Origin: Nostoc sp. UHCC 0702 | GTDB taxonomy: Bacteria > Cyanobacteriota > Cyanobacteriia > Cyanobacteriales > Nostocaceae | NCBI GenBank assembly: GCA_017164015.1 | Contig: CP071065.1 | Span: forward strand, 7,221,501 to 7,285,500 | Reading direction: 5' to 3' | DNA length: 64,000 bases | Part shown: positions 8,951 to 17,215 of the stretch, piece by piece | Layout of the letters: every line of letters begins with the position of its first letter | How positions within the stretch are numbered: position 1 is the first letter of the stretch | Notes under the pieces: generated by a model | Told to the model about the DNA's origin: nothing | The model's database searches: none | Seen by the model: the letters and a program-made list of their open reading frames with translations, nothing else | Translations under genes and position numbers: made by a program

Positions 8951-9112
8951 TTATCGCCGCTTAGCAGGAGTGCGTCGGGTTTCGCGTTTTTCGTCTTCTC
9001 GACGACGGCGATCGCGCCAATCTGCCAGCGTTAAGTATCCAATGCCACCAGTAACTGCTAGCAACAGCACAAAAGCAAGTAAAGCCAAAATACTCAGGAA
9101 TTGACTTTCCAC
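8951..9112 (-). CDS. Small single-span membrane protein downstream of petN
   Basis: 53 codons starting at GTG: MESQFLSILALLAFVLLLAV gives one membrane helix (about residues 5-28), followed by a highly basic and acidic tail (RDRRRREDEKRETRR). Purines (AGGGGAA) lie upstream of the GTG. It begins 7 bp after the petN stop, suggesting co-transcription and perhaps a thylakoid location. I do not recognise the family. The regular helix, the charged C-terminus and the context argue that it is a real gene. Confidence 0.6.
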   Translation of the reverse strand: MESQFLSILALLAFVLLLAVTGGIGYLTLADWRDRRRREDEKRETRRTPAKRR

Positions 9113-9119
9113 GATTCCC

Positions 9120-9209
9120 CTATAATCCGTTGCGTCCCCAAACTACCATTGCAATTGACCAAGTAAACACAACCAACAGTGATACCCAACCCAGTGTCAA
9201 AATCGCCAT
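9120..9209 (-). CDS. petN: Cytochrome b6-f complex subunit 8
   Basis: 29-residue single-helix protein [20 protein letters not shown] ending VVWGRNGL, almost identical to known PetN sequences, which are among the most conserved small photosynthetic proteins. PetN is needed for assembly and stability of the cytochrome b6-f complex in the thylakoid membrane. The gene is very short and easily missed. Followed after 7 bp by a small membrane ORF. Confidence 0.95.
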   Translation of the reverse strand: MAILTLGWVSLLVVFTWSIAMVVWGRNGL

Positions 9210-9287
9210 AGTTTTACTTTTGAAATTATTTACAAACCGTCTCTAATATTTATCATACTGGGAACTGGGAACTTTGAAGAATAGGAG

Positions 9288-9425
9288 TTAGTTGTCAGTT
9301 GTCAGTTGTCAGTTGTCAGTTGTCAGTTGTCAGTTGTTAGTTGTCAGTTGTCAGTTGTTATTTCTCCCTCATCTCCCCTGCACCCCTGCACCCCTGCTCC
9401 CCCACTCCCCCTACCCCCCGCTTCT
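9288..9425. repeat. Tandem GTTGTCAGTT repeats and C-rich tract
   Basis: Ten-bp GTTGTCAGTT units (about seven, 9291-9361) followed by CCCCTGCA/CCCCTGCTCC units. An open frame runs through these repeats into the next gene, but this is chance reading of repeats and not protein sequence. Confidence 0.85.
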
Positions 9426-9461
9426 TCCTCAATACTCAGTCGCCATGAATACAGGAGTCAA

Positions 9462-9923
9462 GTGAACGAAACTTCAGATCATCAACTGATGGTAGAACGC
9501 CTAGAATCCCTCAAAGCCGGAATCATTGGTGGTTTTTCTCTAGGTTTTGCTTTTCTCATCGCCAGTTTTGTCAATACCCTGGTGCTGCCAAAGTATTTTT
9601 CATCACTCGCCTCTCTACAAATAGATTTTAATTGGCACTGGTGGGTAAGTTGTGGTATCGCTGTTTTTTCTGGTTTGCTATTTGGCGTTACTTACCGCTA
9701 TATCATCCGCTCAGATCAAAATCCTCAACTCAAAGCTGGTGGTGTGTTGGCTTTTGGTTTGGTGCGGGGATTAACCCAGATAGAAATCGGCTGGAATTCA
9801 TACAGCACAGTTTTGCCTTTTTTAGTGCTGGCTGTTGAAAGTATATCTTTGTTTGCACTGGGGGCGATCGCTGTTAATACCGCTATTCAACAAGGCTTGC
9901 TCAAGCCTTTTCCATCAATCTAA
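9462..9923 (+). CDS. Conserved cyanobacterial membrane protein
   Basis: 153 residues from a GTG start (9462) preceded by AGGAG at 9453-9457. I prefer this start to the upstream ATG at 9306, which would translate the tandem repeats. Four hydrophobic helices are visible: GIIGGFSLGFAFLIASFV, the WWVSCGIAVFSGLLFGV region, LAFGLVRGLTQIE (shorter) and FLVLAVESISLFALGAIAV. No catalytic motif is recognised. It is a typical orphan thylakoid or plasma-membrane protein of unknown function. Confidence 0.65.
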   Translation: MNETSDHQLMVERLESLKAGIIGGFSLGFAFLIASFVNTLVLPKYFSSLASLQIDFNWHWWVSCGIAVFSGLLFGVTYRYIIRSDQNPQLKAGGVLAFGLVRGLTQIEIGWNSYSTVLPFLVLAVESISLFALGAIAVNTAIQQGLLKPFPSI

Positions 9924-10171
9924 ATTTCACGCCCAAAATTCCATGTTTAGTCAATCACAGCTGATTAAAGTAGTGCATGAGGTTGACAATCATTACAAAT
10001 TAAAGAAACGCTCAAAAGTCAAAAGCTGCATTTGATAAGGATTTGGACGAGTCTTTCTTGAAAATTGGCGAAATTATGTTACAATATTATATATACTACA
10101 AAATAATTATCTAATATAACTACATTGCAAATTTGCAAGTAGTAAAAAAATATATAGCTTGATATCCTCAT

Positions 10172-10753
10172 ATGAAAACTCAAAGAGACCACTATTTTTT
10201 GATAGTCGATCTGGAGGCTACTTGCTGCAACAATGGCAGTATTCCCAGTCATGAAATGGAAATCATCGAAATCGGTGCAGTAATGCTCAATAGAGCAACA
10301 TGGAAAATTGATTCAGAGTTTCAGCAATTTATTCAACCAGTTAGACATCCACATCTGACATATTTTTGCACTGACTTGACTACTATCAGACAACAAGATA
10401 TTAACCAAGCGCCAAAATTTCCGGAGGCAATTTATGGGTTAAAAAAATGGATTTATTTATTTCCAAATTATATTTTCTGTTCTTGGGGAAACTACGATAA
10501 AAAGCAATTTATCCAAGATTGCCAATTTCATAATGTCCCTTATCCTTTTACTCCAGGACACATAAATATCAAAAAGGAATTTTCAGAAGATTTTGGCGTA
10601 TCTAAAGGTTTTGGTATGGCAAAGGCTCTTGAACTTTTGGGTATAGAGTTAAAAGGCACACATCATCGAGGTATAGACGATGCAAGGAATATTGCAGCTA
10701 TTTATACACACATGAAAACGAAAAAACAAGCTGATATGAGAGGCTCTTTATAA
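10172..10753 (+). CDS. DEDDh 3-prime to 5-prime exonuclease (ERI-1/KapD-like)
   Basis: 193 residues. The Exo I motif is FLIVDLEATCC (Asp and Glu of D-x-E), Exo II lies around CSWGNYDKKQF (Asp), and Exo III is HHRGIDDARNIA (His and Asp). All five DEDDh residues can be placed, so the enzyme should be active. The family includes RNase T-, Pol III epsilon- and ERI-1-type exonucleases; the WGNYDKKQ sequence is closest to the ERI-1/KapD group acting on RNA ends. Single gene, AT-rich upstream region. Confidence 0.8.
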   Translation: MKTQRDHYFLIVDLEATCCNNGSIPSHEMEIIEIGAVMLNRATWKIDSEFQQFIQPVRHPHLTYFCTDLTTIRQQDINQAPKFPEAIYGLKKWIYLFPNYIFCSWGNYDKKQFIQDCQFHNVPYPFTPGHINIKKEFSEDFGVSKGFGMAKALELLGIELKGTHHRGIDDARNIAAIYTHMKTKKQADMRGSL

Positions 10754-11269
10754 ACACAATATTAATTAGTAAAGCAAAGAAACACAAGAAAAGTAGGATG
10801 AATTTCCCCTCAGTCTCCTATCATTTTTTAAGTGCAGCTATAGATACTCATCCACTGATTAAGACTTTGCCTGAACCGCAACCGAAATCCTTATTTTCAT
10901 GTAGCGGCAATTAATAAATTGCTGAACTAAGTATTTAATATTACAGTCATTTTGCCAAACAGCGATCGCAATACTCAATCCTTTACGTCTGCTTGTTTTC
11001 AACAAAAGTTTATCAACTATAATTAAGAAATAATAACTTAAAACATATATCTGAAGTTGCACAATCACTCATGAAGGACATTGACCCTTGACGATTGACA
11101 CTCAACAGTCATCAGTCAACGCCACTACAGCTTAATTATCTAGATTTGCGATGCTGTCGGCAAATGAGGATTTTTACCTGTACAGCCATAGATTAGCTCT
11201 TTTTACAACCCAAACCATAAGAAATCGATATGATAAAAAAGTCGATAAAACTTCAAAAATATTTATCAA
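10754..11269. other. Intergenic interval, no supported gene
   Basis: 516 bp with low coding potential. A 69-codon minus ORF (10859-11068, GTG start) has no ribosome binding site or recognisable motif. One HIP1 site near 10963 and short GACTGTTGA-type repeats near 11090-11120. Confidence 0.5.
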
Positions 11270-12694
11270 ATGTTGATTGACTCCTCTGGCTTGTCTAAAG
11301 TAAGAGACTCAGTAAAAGACAAAATTTTCTTCGGCCATGAACCAAGTGCCGAGTTCATTGCCATTCTTACCGTCTACTTTGTCCAAGGGGTTATCGGCTT
11401 GGCGCGTCTAGCCGTCAGCTTTTTCCTCAAAGACGAACTCCTACTGAGTCCATCTCAGGTGTCAGCACTACTGGGAATTGTCACTCTACCTTGGATTATC
11501 AAGCCGGTCTTTGGCTTTATCTCAGACGGCTTACCCATATTCGGCTACCGTCGGCGTCCATATCTAGTGCTAGCCGGAATACTGGGAGCTCTTTCTTGGG
11601 TGAGTCTGGCAACAATAGTTCATACTAGCTGGGCGGCAACACTAACAATCAGTCTTACTAGCCTTTCTGTGGCTGTCAGTGATGTGATAGTTGACTCACT
11701 AGTCGTCGAACGAGCGAGAGTTGAATCGCAAGCGGATATTGGTTCACTACAATCTCTGTGCTGGGGTAGTTCCGCCTTGGGAGGTTTGATGACTGCCTAT
11801 TTTAGCGGTTTGCTTCTGGAACATTTCACTACCCGCACGATATTTTGGATTACTGCCTTATTCCCTCTTATAGTCTGTGCGATGGCTTGGTTCATTGCCG
11901 AGTCTCCCATTCGCAAAGATGCTAACGAAACTAATAACACTAACTTTCTCAACGTTAAGCATCAAATGGGGCAACTACGCCAAGCCATCAGCCAAAAAAT
12001 AATTTGGTTGCCAGCAGCATTCATTTTCATCTTGCAAGCTACCCCAACTGCTGACTCAGCTTTTTTCTTCTTTACCACCAACGAACTCCACTTTCAACCA
12101 GAATTTTTAGGTCGGGTACGGCTGGTGACAAGTGCTGCTTCCTTAGCTGGTATTTGGATTTTTCAACGATTCCTCAAAAGTGTCCCATTTCGCGTAATTT
12201 TTGGTTGGAGTACTGTCATTTCAGCAGTTTTAGGAATGACCATGCTGCTATTGGTGACTCACACCAACCGAGTTCTAGGCATAGACGACCACTGGTTTAG
12301 TTTGGGTGACAGTCTCGTACTCACTGTTATGGGGCAAATCGCCTATATGCCAGTGTTAGTCCTTGCAGCGAGACTTTGTCCTTCGGGAGTGGAGGCGACA
12401 TTATTTGCCTTGTTGATGTCGGTGATGAACTTGGCAGGAATAGTTAGCTACGGATCTGGGGCTATCATCATGCATTGGCTAGGGATTACTCAAACTAACT
12501 TTGACTCCCTTTGGCTATTGGTGCTCATTACTAACCTCAGCACTTTGTTACCATTACCATTCCTCAACTGGCTACCAGATAGTGACTCACAAAGTGAGAC
12601 ACCAGCGTTAGCCACTAATGGAGAAAAGCCATTTTTACCTGATTTAATGCCTGAGTTAATACTGCGAGAATCAGAATCAGAAGCAGTTGACTAA
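11270..12694 (+). CDS. BT1-family folate/biopterin transporter
   Basis: 474-residue major-facilitator-type membrane protein with about 12 helices. Diagnostic BT1 features are GLARLAVSFFLKDELLLSPS, IKPVFGFISDGLPIFGYRRR (an MFS loop 2-3 basic motif) and SDVIVDSLVVERAR. Cyanobacterial and plant chloroplast members transport folates. The C-terminal 35 residues are hydrophilic. The gene stands alone; the following carotenoid oxygenase is separated by 200 bp of repeats. Confidence 0.85.
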   Translation: MLIDSSGLSKVRDSVKDKIFFGHEPSAEFIAILTVYFVQGVIGLARLAVSFFLKDELLLSPSQVSALLGIVTLPWIIKPVFGFISDGLPIFGYRRRPYLVLAGILGALSWVSLATIVHTSWAATLTISLTSLSVAVSDVIVDSLVVERARVESQADIGSLQSLCWGSSALGGLMTAYFSGLLLEHFTTRTIFWITALFPLIVCAMAWFIAESPIRKDANETNNTNFLNVKHQMGQLRQAISQKIIWLPAAFIFILQATPTADSAFFFFTTNELHFQPEFLGRVRLVTSAASLAGIWIFQRFLKSVPFRVIFGWSTVISAVLGMTMLLLVTHTNRVLGIDDHWFSLGDSLVLTVMGQIAYMPVLVLAARLCPSGVEATLFALLMSVMNLAGIVSYGSGAIIMHWLGITQTNFDSLWLLVLITNLSTLLPLPFLNWLPDSDSQSETPALATNGEKPFLPDLMPELILRESESEAVD

Positions 12695-12706
12695 CAAAGA
12701 ATTTAA

Positions 12707-12740
12707 AAATGGGTATTGGGCATTGGGCATTGGGCATTGT
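12707..12740. repeat. GGGCATT tandem repeat
   Basis: Three to four 7-bp units (GGGCATT) just after the transporter gene, followed by mixed CCCTATTCCC-type sequence before the carotenoid oxygenase. Confidence 0.7.
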
Positions 12741-12893
12741 AAATATACCACAATGTAGCATTTTCAAGTCAGCCATCCACAGGAATTTACCACAACCAAA
12801 TATAAAAAAGGTTTTCCTTCCTACTGCCTATTCCCTATTCCCCACTCCCTAATTTCTAGCTAGAAGGCAAGGTAACAAAAAAATATAAAACAT

Positions 12894-14393
12894 ATGCAAA
12901 GTTTCAAAATTCAACAAAACCCAACTTTAGAAAAATCCTACACTCGTGCAGATTGGCAAGGAGGATATCAATCCCTTAACCAAGAATTTGATTATTGGAT
13001 TGATGATGTAGAAGGAGAAATTCCTTCAGAACTGCAAGGTACGCTGTTTAGAAACGGCCCTGGTTTACTGGATGTAAATGGACAACGCATTCATCATCCA
13101 TTTGATGGTGATGGCATGATTAGTCGCGTCACTTTTGCCAATGGTCGTGCCCATTTTCGCAATCGTTTTATCCGCACCGAAGGCTATGTAGCAGAACAAC
13201 AAGCCGGCAAAATTCTTTATCGTGGTGTCTTTGGTACTCAAAAACCAGGTGGTTGGCTAGCTAATGTTTTCGACTTCAAACTCAAAAATATTGCCAACAC
13301 CAATGTTATCTACTGGGGTGGTAAACTTTTGGCATTATGGGAAGCAGCCGAACCCCATCTCCTCGATCCCTACACTTTAGAAACATTGGGGCGAGAATAT
13401 TTCAACGGTGTTTTGTCATCTGGTGAAGCCTTTAGCGCCCATCCCCGTTTTGACCCCAGTTGTGAGCAAGATGGTGGTGAACCTTGCTTGGTAAACTTTT
13501 CTATTAAACCCGGACTTTCCACTACAATCACTATTTTCGAGCTAAATCTGGCAGGTAAAATTGTTAGAAAACACGCTCATAGTGTTCCTGGTTTCTGCTT
13601 TATTCATGATTTTGTCATCACTCCTCATTACTGCATCTTCTTTCAAAATCCTGTCAGCTTCAACCCCATACCTTTTGCCTTGGGAATACGTTCAGCGGGG
13701 GAATGTATCGATTTCCAACCGCATCAACCAACTCGTATCATAGTTATTCCTCGCTTTCCTCAAACAAAGGAAACTAAGGTAAAAATTTTGTCAACCCAAT
13801 CTGGTTTCGTCTTCCACCACATCAATGCTTTTGAGGTGGGAAATGAAATTTTTATTGACTCGATTTGCTACGAATCTTTACCTGAAGTAGAGCCGGAAAG
13901 TGATTTTCGACAAGTTAATTTTGAGGCAATTTCGCCTGGACAACTCTGGCGGTTTAATCTCAACCTCGACGATGGAACAGTGCAAAGTAAGCTCATTGAA
14001 AGCCGCTGTTGTGAATTTCCCACTATAAACCCGGCTAATGTGGGACGAAACTATCAATATTTCTACATTGGTGCGGCTCATGCAGAAATTGGTAATGCTC
14101 CTTTACAAGCATTGCTGAAAATTGATTTACAGTCAGGAGAAAGACAACTTTGGAGTGCTGCACCCCGTGGTTTCATGGGTGAGCCAATTTTTGTTCCTCG
14201 TCCAGGTTCAAAGGGGGAAGATGACGGTTGGGTGCTGGCTTTAGTTTATGATGCTGCGGCTCATCGCTCAGATGTGGTGATTTTGGATGCCAGTGATTTC
14301 TCCAAAGGAGCGATCGCTCGCTTGCATCTCAAGCATCACATACCCTATGGTCTACATGGCAACTTTACTTCTGAAATTTTTGCACCAATTTAA
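12894..14393 (+). CDS. Carotenoid cleavage oxygenase (apocarotenal-type)
   Basis: 499 residues of the RPE65/CCD family, which cleaves carotenoids or apocarotenals using a four-histidine Fe(II) centre. The histidines can be placed: HPRFDP (about residue 183), FIHDFV (about 238), VFHHINAFE (about 307) and GLHGNF (about 486). The N-terminal PSELQGTLFRNGPGL and HPFDGDGM motifs are intact. Size and the opening sequence resemble cyanobacterial apocarotenal 15,15-prime-oxygenase (Diox1/ACO), which forms retinal, although substrate cannot be read from sequence. Cytosolic or peripheral membrane. Confidence 0.88.
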   Translation: MQSFKIQQNPTLEKSYTRADWQGGYQSLNQEFDYWIDDVEGEIPSELQGTLFRNGPGLLDVNGQRIHHPFDGDGMISRVTFANGRAHFRNRFIRTEGYVAEQQAGKILYRGVFGTQKPGGWLANVFDFKLKNIANTNVIYWGGKLLALWEAAEPHLLDPYTLETLGREYFNGVLSSGEAFSAHPRFDPSCEQDGGEPCLVNFSIKPGLSTTITIFELNLAGKIVRKHAHSVPGFCFIHDFVITPHYCIFFQNPVSFNPIPFALGIRSAGECIDFQPHQPTRIIVIPRFPQTKETKVKILSTQSGFVFHHINAFEVGNEIFIDSICYESLPEVEPESDFRQVNFEAISPGQLWRFNLNLDDGTVQSKLIESRCCEFPTINPANVGRNYQYFYIGAAHAEIGNAPLQALLKIDLQSGERQLWSAAPRGFMGEPIFVPRPGSKGEDDGWVLALVYDAAAHRSDVVILDASDFSKGAIARLHLKHHIPYGLHGNFTSEIFAPI

Positions 14394-14988
14394 TTAAGAC
14401 TGTCATTTGTCATTTGTCATTAGTCGTTTGTAAATACCAGTGACTAATGACAAAGGACAATTTCAAGAAGAAACAGGCAATTTTTGTATAAAAAACTTAT
14501 AGCATTTTGGATTTTATACTTTATTTGCAACAGATGAATCGGCTGTAGAGACATCCCACCGGAACGTCTCTGCCTTTATCAGGTATTTCGTGAAATGGTA
14601 TCAAAGCATATACAGCAATTTTCAAGTAAATGAAGTACATATCTTAATATGATAAATCTTTCTTGTGGGGGGAGCCACTGCGTTGGGCGGGTTCCCCGAC
14701 TTGTAGCAAGTAGCGTTGGGCATCCTGCCCTTGTGTACTTCATTCAGGTGAAATGTGCTATAGCAGTCCTAAATCATTCGTGAGAAACAAGATCCCCGAC
14801 TTCTCAAAGAAGTCGGGGATCTCAAGCTTTCAATTCTCACAAATCAAATAGTATTGCTATATAATAATACTATTAATTAATGCGGGAATTACATAGATAT
14901 TTTTGATTGGGTAGTAAAATTAACTAAAAAATAACGTATAATTTGCTAATTACAGCATGTTCCAGCGCTAGTAAAAAGCAGTAAAAAT
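14394..14988. other. Repeat-rich interval without genes
   Basis: Holds TCATTTGTCATT repeats, a GGAGCCACTGCGTTGGGCGGGTTCCCCGAC-type dispersed repeat (about 14670-14735; related copies inside genes near 48110 and 62470) and the hairpin at 14791-14822. The last 120 bp are AT-rich and should contain the promoter of the RNase III-like gene. Confidence 0.7.
14791..14822. repeat. Palindromic repeat, copy 1 (CCCCGACTTCT hairpin)
   Basis: GATCCCCGACTTCT-CAAA-GAAGTCGGGGATC type hairpin with a 14-bp near-perfect stem. A second copy lies at 26089-26119. This is a dispersed palindromic family of Nostocales, not a simple terminator. Confidence 0.8.
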
Positions 14989-16170
14989 ATGAGTATAAAT
15001 ATTGCAAGAGTTGAACAAGCTATTGGAATTTTCAACTTCAAAAGAACAGATTTACTTGAAATTGCCTTGACGCATCCTTCACGAATTTATGAAAATCGTA
15101 GAAATCGAGAGCTACAAGATAAGCAAGAGCGAGAGTATAGAAGATTAGCAATTTTAGGAGATACTATTTTAAGTCATACTGTTATTGGATATCTTTATGA
15201 AAAATATCCAGATTTTAATCAAGAAATAATAACCAATATTAAAAGTGAGATTGTCAGAAGAGTAACCTGTTACAAATTTGCGAAACAGTTAAATTTAAAA
15301 GGTTTATCCTTATTAGGAGGAAGTGAACAGCAAAAACATGAGAGTCAACAGCAAGAACTTTTCGGCGAAATGTTTGAAGCTTTAATAGGTGCAATATATG
15401 TAGAATATGATAGTAATTTTTCTCTAGCTAGAGATTGGCTAATTAAGCATTTTATTAAGTCTACTGTCGATGCTTTAATTGAAGAAAATCAAATTTTAGA
15501 AGAATTGCCAGTAGACTATTCACAAGCTATTAGTACAATGAATGCTACAGAAAAATTTGCACTTCTACGCCAGATGAAGGAAGAGGCTGATGCTTTAGTA
15601 GCGCAAAATGTTAAATTACAGACTCTTTTATCTTGGATACATCAGAAATCATCTTTAGCTGATAGTAAATATAAACCCACACAGACTAGAGCTTTTTATC
15701 TGGCTCTCATCCGAATTTTTGCTCTTGGCTTTGTTCGTAATTGCGACCCTACTGTAAATAGTAATTCCCAAGTTCGTAATTTTTTTGATAGTTTCAATCG
15801 TGTAAATGCTCTTGGACTAGAACTTTCTTTTAAATTTAACTCTACATCTGATCCAGCTAATGTAATTGCATCAATCTTGTTACTTGATATCGAGCCTGAA
15901 CTCAAACAAGCTTTACAGCAATTAAAAGATGAATTACCTAAAAATCCAAGAATAGAACAAGAAAAATTAGAGCAATGGCGACAAATTAACGGTCAAGATT
16001 GGCTTAATAAAATTCAAGACTTGATTGGATATGATTTAGTTTTTAATGAATCACAAAAAGAACTATTAAAAGAGTATTATAAAACAAATTTAGTATTAAT
16101 GGATCTTATCAATAATCTTTCTGCTGAAGAAAAACAGCTAATTGAAGATACTCTATTTTTATATCCTTAA
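14989..16170 (+). CDS. RNase III-domain protein with unusual C-terminal domain
   Basis: 393 residues. Residues 1-165 form an RNase III domain: IALTHPS, the helix REYRRLAILGDTILSHTV, and FGEMFEALIGAIYVEY. In the signature helix the usual acidic residues equivalent to E. coli Glu38 and Glu41 are Arg and Ala; Asp45 is kept; Asp114 is replaced by Glu and Glu117 is kept. Metal binding is therefore probably altered. The double-stranded-RNA-binding domain is missing. In its place is a 225-residue helical region that I do not recognise, ending LINNLSAEEKQLIEDTLFLYP in spirit. AT-rich compared with neighbours, suggesting transfer. It is not the housekeeping rnc. Confidence 0.75.
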   Translation: MSINIARVEQAIGIFNFKRTDLLEIALTHPSRIYENRRNRELQDKQEREYRRLAILGDTILSHTVIGYLYEKYPDFNQEIITNIKSEIVRRVTCYKFAKQLNLKGLSLLGGSEQQKHESQQQELFGEMFEALIGAIYVEYDSNFSLARDWLIKHFIKSTVDALIEENQILEELPVDYSQAISTMNATEKFALLRQMKEEADALVAQNVKLQTLLSWIHQKSSLADSKYKPTQTRAFYLALIRIFALGFVRNCDPTVNSNSQVRNFFDSFNRVNALGLELSFKFNSTSDPANVIASILLLDIEPELKQALQQLKDELPKNPRIEQEKLEQWRQINGQDWLNKIQDLIGYDLVFNESQKELLKEYYKTNLVLMDLINNLSAEEKQLIEDTLFLYP

Positions 16171-16201
16171 ATTGGTATTAGCTTAAAAATTATACCAATT
16201 T
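16169..16201 (+). terminator. Hairpin after RNase III-like gene
   Basis: AAATTGGTAT/ATACCAATTT, a perfect 10-bp inverted repeat with a 13-base loop, starting at the stop codon of the gene. AT-rich stem, so a weak terminator at best. It also belongs to the ATTGGTA-type palindromes seen elsewhere in the window. Confidence 0.45.
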
Positions 16202-16430
16202 GAAAAATGATTACAACAGATGGATGTACAAAACCGCATACAGAGGGCGATTACCAATCCAAAATGGTATTAGACTAACAAAGGCTTTTGTCGCTGTGGC
16301 AGGAGTATAATGGAGGACGATCAATATAATAAAGGCTTAATTTTTCGGGTTCGTAAGAGCGATCGCTAGTATGTAAGCTTTGAAATGTTTAGCCTATAAG
16401 ACTTTGTGCAAAATATGTAAATCTTCAGTC

Positions 16431-17015
16431 ATGCCAAAATTTGATGACCAATTGGAAAGCATTTATGCTAGCGATCGCAACTGTTGGCGTAAGTGGTTGT
16501 TAAACAATCATCTGACTTCTCCTGGTATATGGTTAATTTACTACAAAGTCAAAAGCGGTAAACCAAGCGTTAAATACAGCGAAGCAGTTAAAGAAGCTTT
16601 ATGCTTTGGTTGGATTGACAGTAAAGTTAAATCATTGGATGAAGACCGTTATCAGCAAATCTTCACATCTCGCAAACCCAAAAGTGTATGGTCAAAATTA
16701 AATAAGCAATATATTGAAGAGCTAATTGAACAAGGCTTAATGATTCAGGGAGGTTTAGAAAAAATTCAACAAGCTAAAGAAGATGGCTCATGGAACTATT
16801 TGGATGCTATTGAAGCGTTGACAATTCCGATAGATTTGAAACAAGCCTTGGAAGCAAACCCCAAAGCCAATTTTAATTTTGAGGCATTTAGTAATTCATT
16901 GAAGAAGAATATCCTATTTTGGGTTGAGAGTGCAAAACGTCCAGAAACCCGGTTAAAAAGAATTGAGCAAGCCATAATTTCAGCAGCAGAAAACAGAAAT
17001 CCATTGAGCCGTTGA
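16431..17015 (+). CDS. YdeI/OmpD-associated family protein
   Basis: 194 residues from ATG 16431; the longer frame upstream (from 16380) lacks homology. The family pattern is clear: RNCWRKWLLNNH, PGIWLIYYKVKSG, VKEALCFGWIDSKVKSLDEDRY, FTSRKPKSVWSKLN and FFSLKKNILFW-type C-terminus (here NSLKKNILFWVESAKRPETR). The biochemical role is unknown; some members are linked to antimicrobial peptide or bacteriocin tolerance. A HIP1 site lies inside the coding sequence near its start. Confidence 0.8.
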   Translation: MPKFDDQLESIYASDRNCWRKWLLNNHLTSPGIWLIYYKVKSGKPSVKYSEAVKEALCFGWIDSKVKSLDEDRYQQIFTSRKPKSVWSKLNKQYIEELIEQGLMIQGGLEKIQQAKEDGSWNYLDAIEALTIPIDLKQALEANPKANFNFEAFSNSLKKNILFWVESAKRPETRLKRIEQAIISAAENRNPLSR

Positions 17016-17020
17016 CATCC

Positions 17021-17044
17021 TCACCGTTGCTCAAGCCACGGTGA
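17021..17044 (+). terminator. Hairpin after YdeI-like gene
   Basis: TCACCGT/ACGGTGA, a 7-bp perfect stem with a 10-base loop, 6 bp after the stop codon. No strong U-tract, so termination is only likely. Confidence 0.5.
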
Positions 17045-17215
17045 TTACTTAACCTCACGATTTAGGTTTGTGTTTCCTTGCAGTGTCACCAATATCATAA
17101 ATTGAAAATAAAAATGTAACAAAAACTACAAAATTCTCATAATCTCCAAAAACAAGGATAAGCTAGGCATATATGTATCTGGCTCGCGAACAAACCGCGA
17201 TGAGGAGAAAATTTT

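Noticed and set aside
9306-9461. N-terminal extension of the membrane protein at 9462
   Set aside because: It translates tandem GTTGTCAGTT and C-rich repeats; the GTG with AGGAG is a better start.
10859-11068. 69-codon minus-strand ORF
   Set aside because: GTG start without Shine-Dalgarno and no family resemblance.
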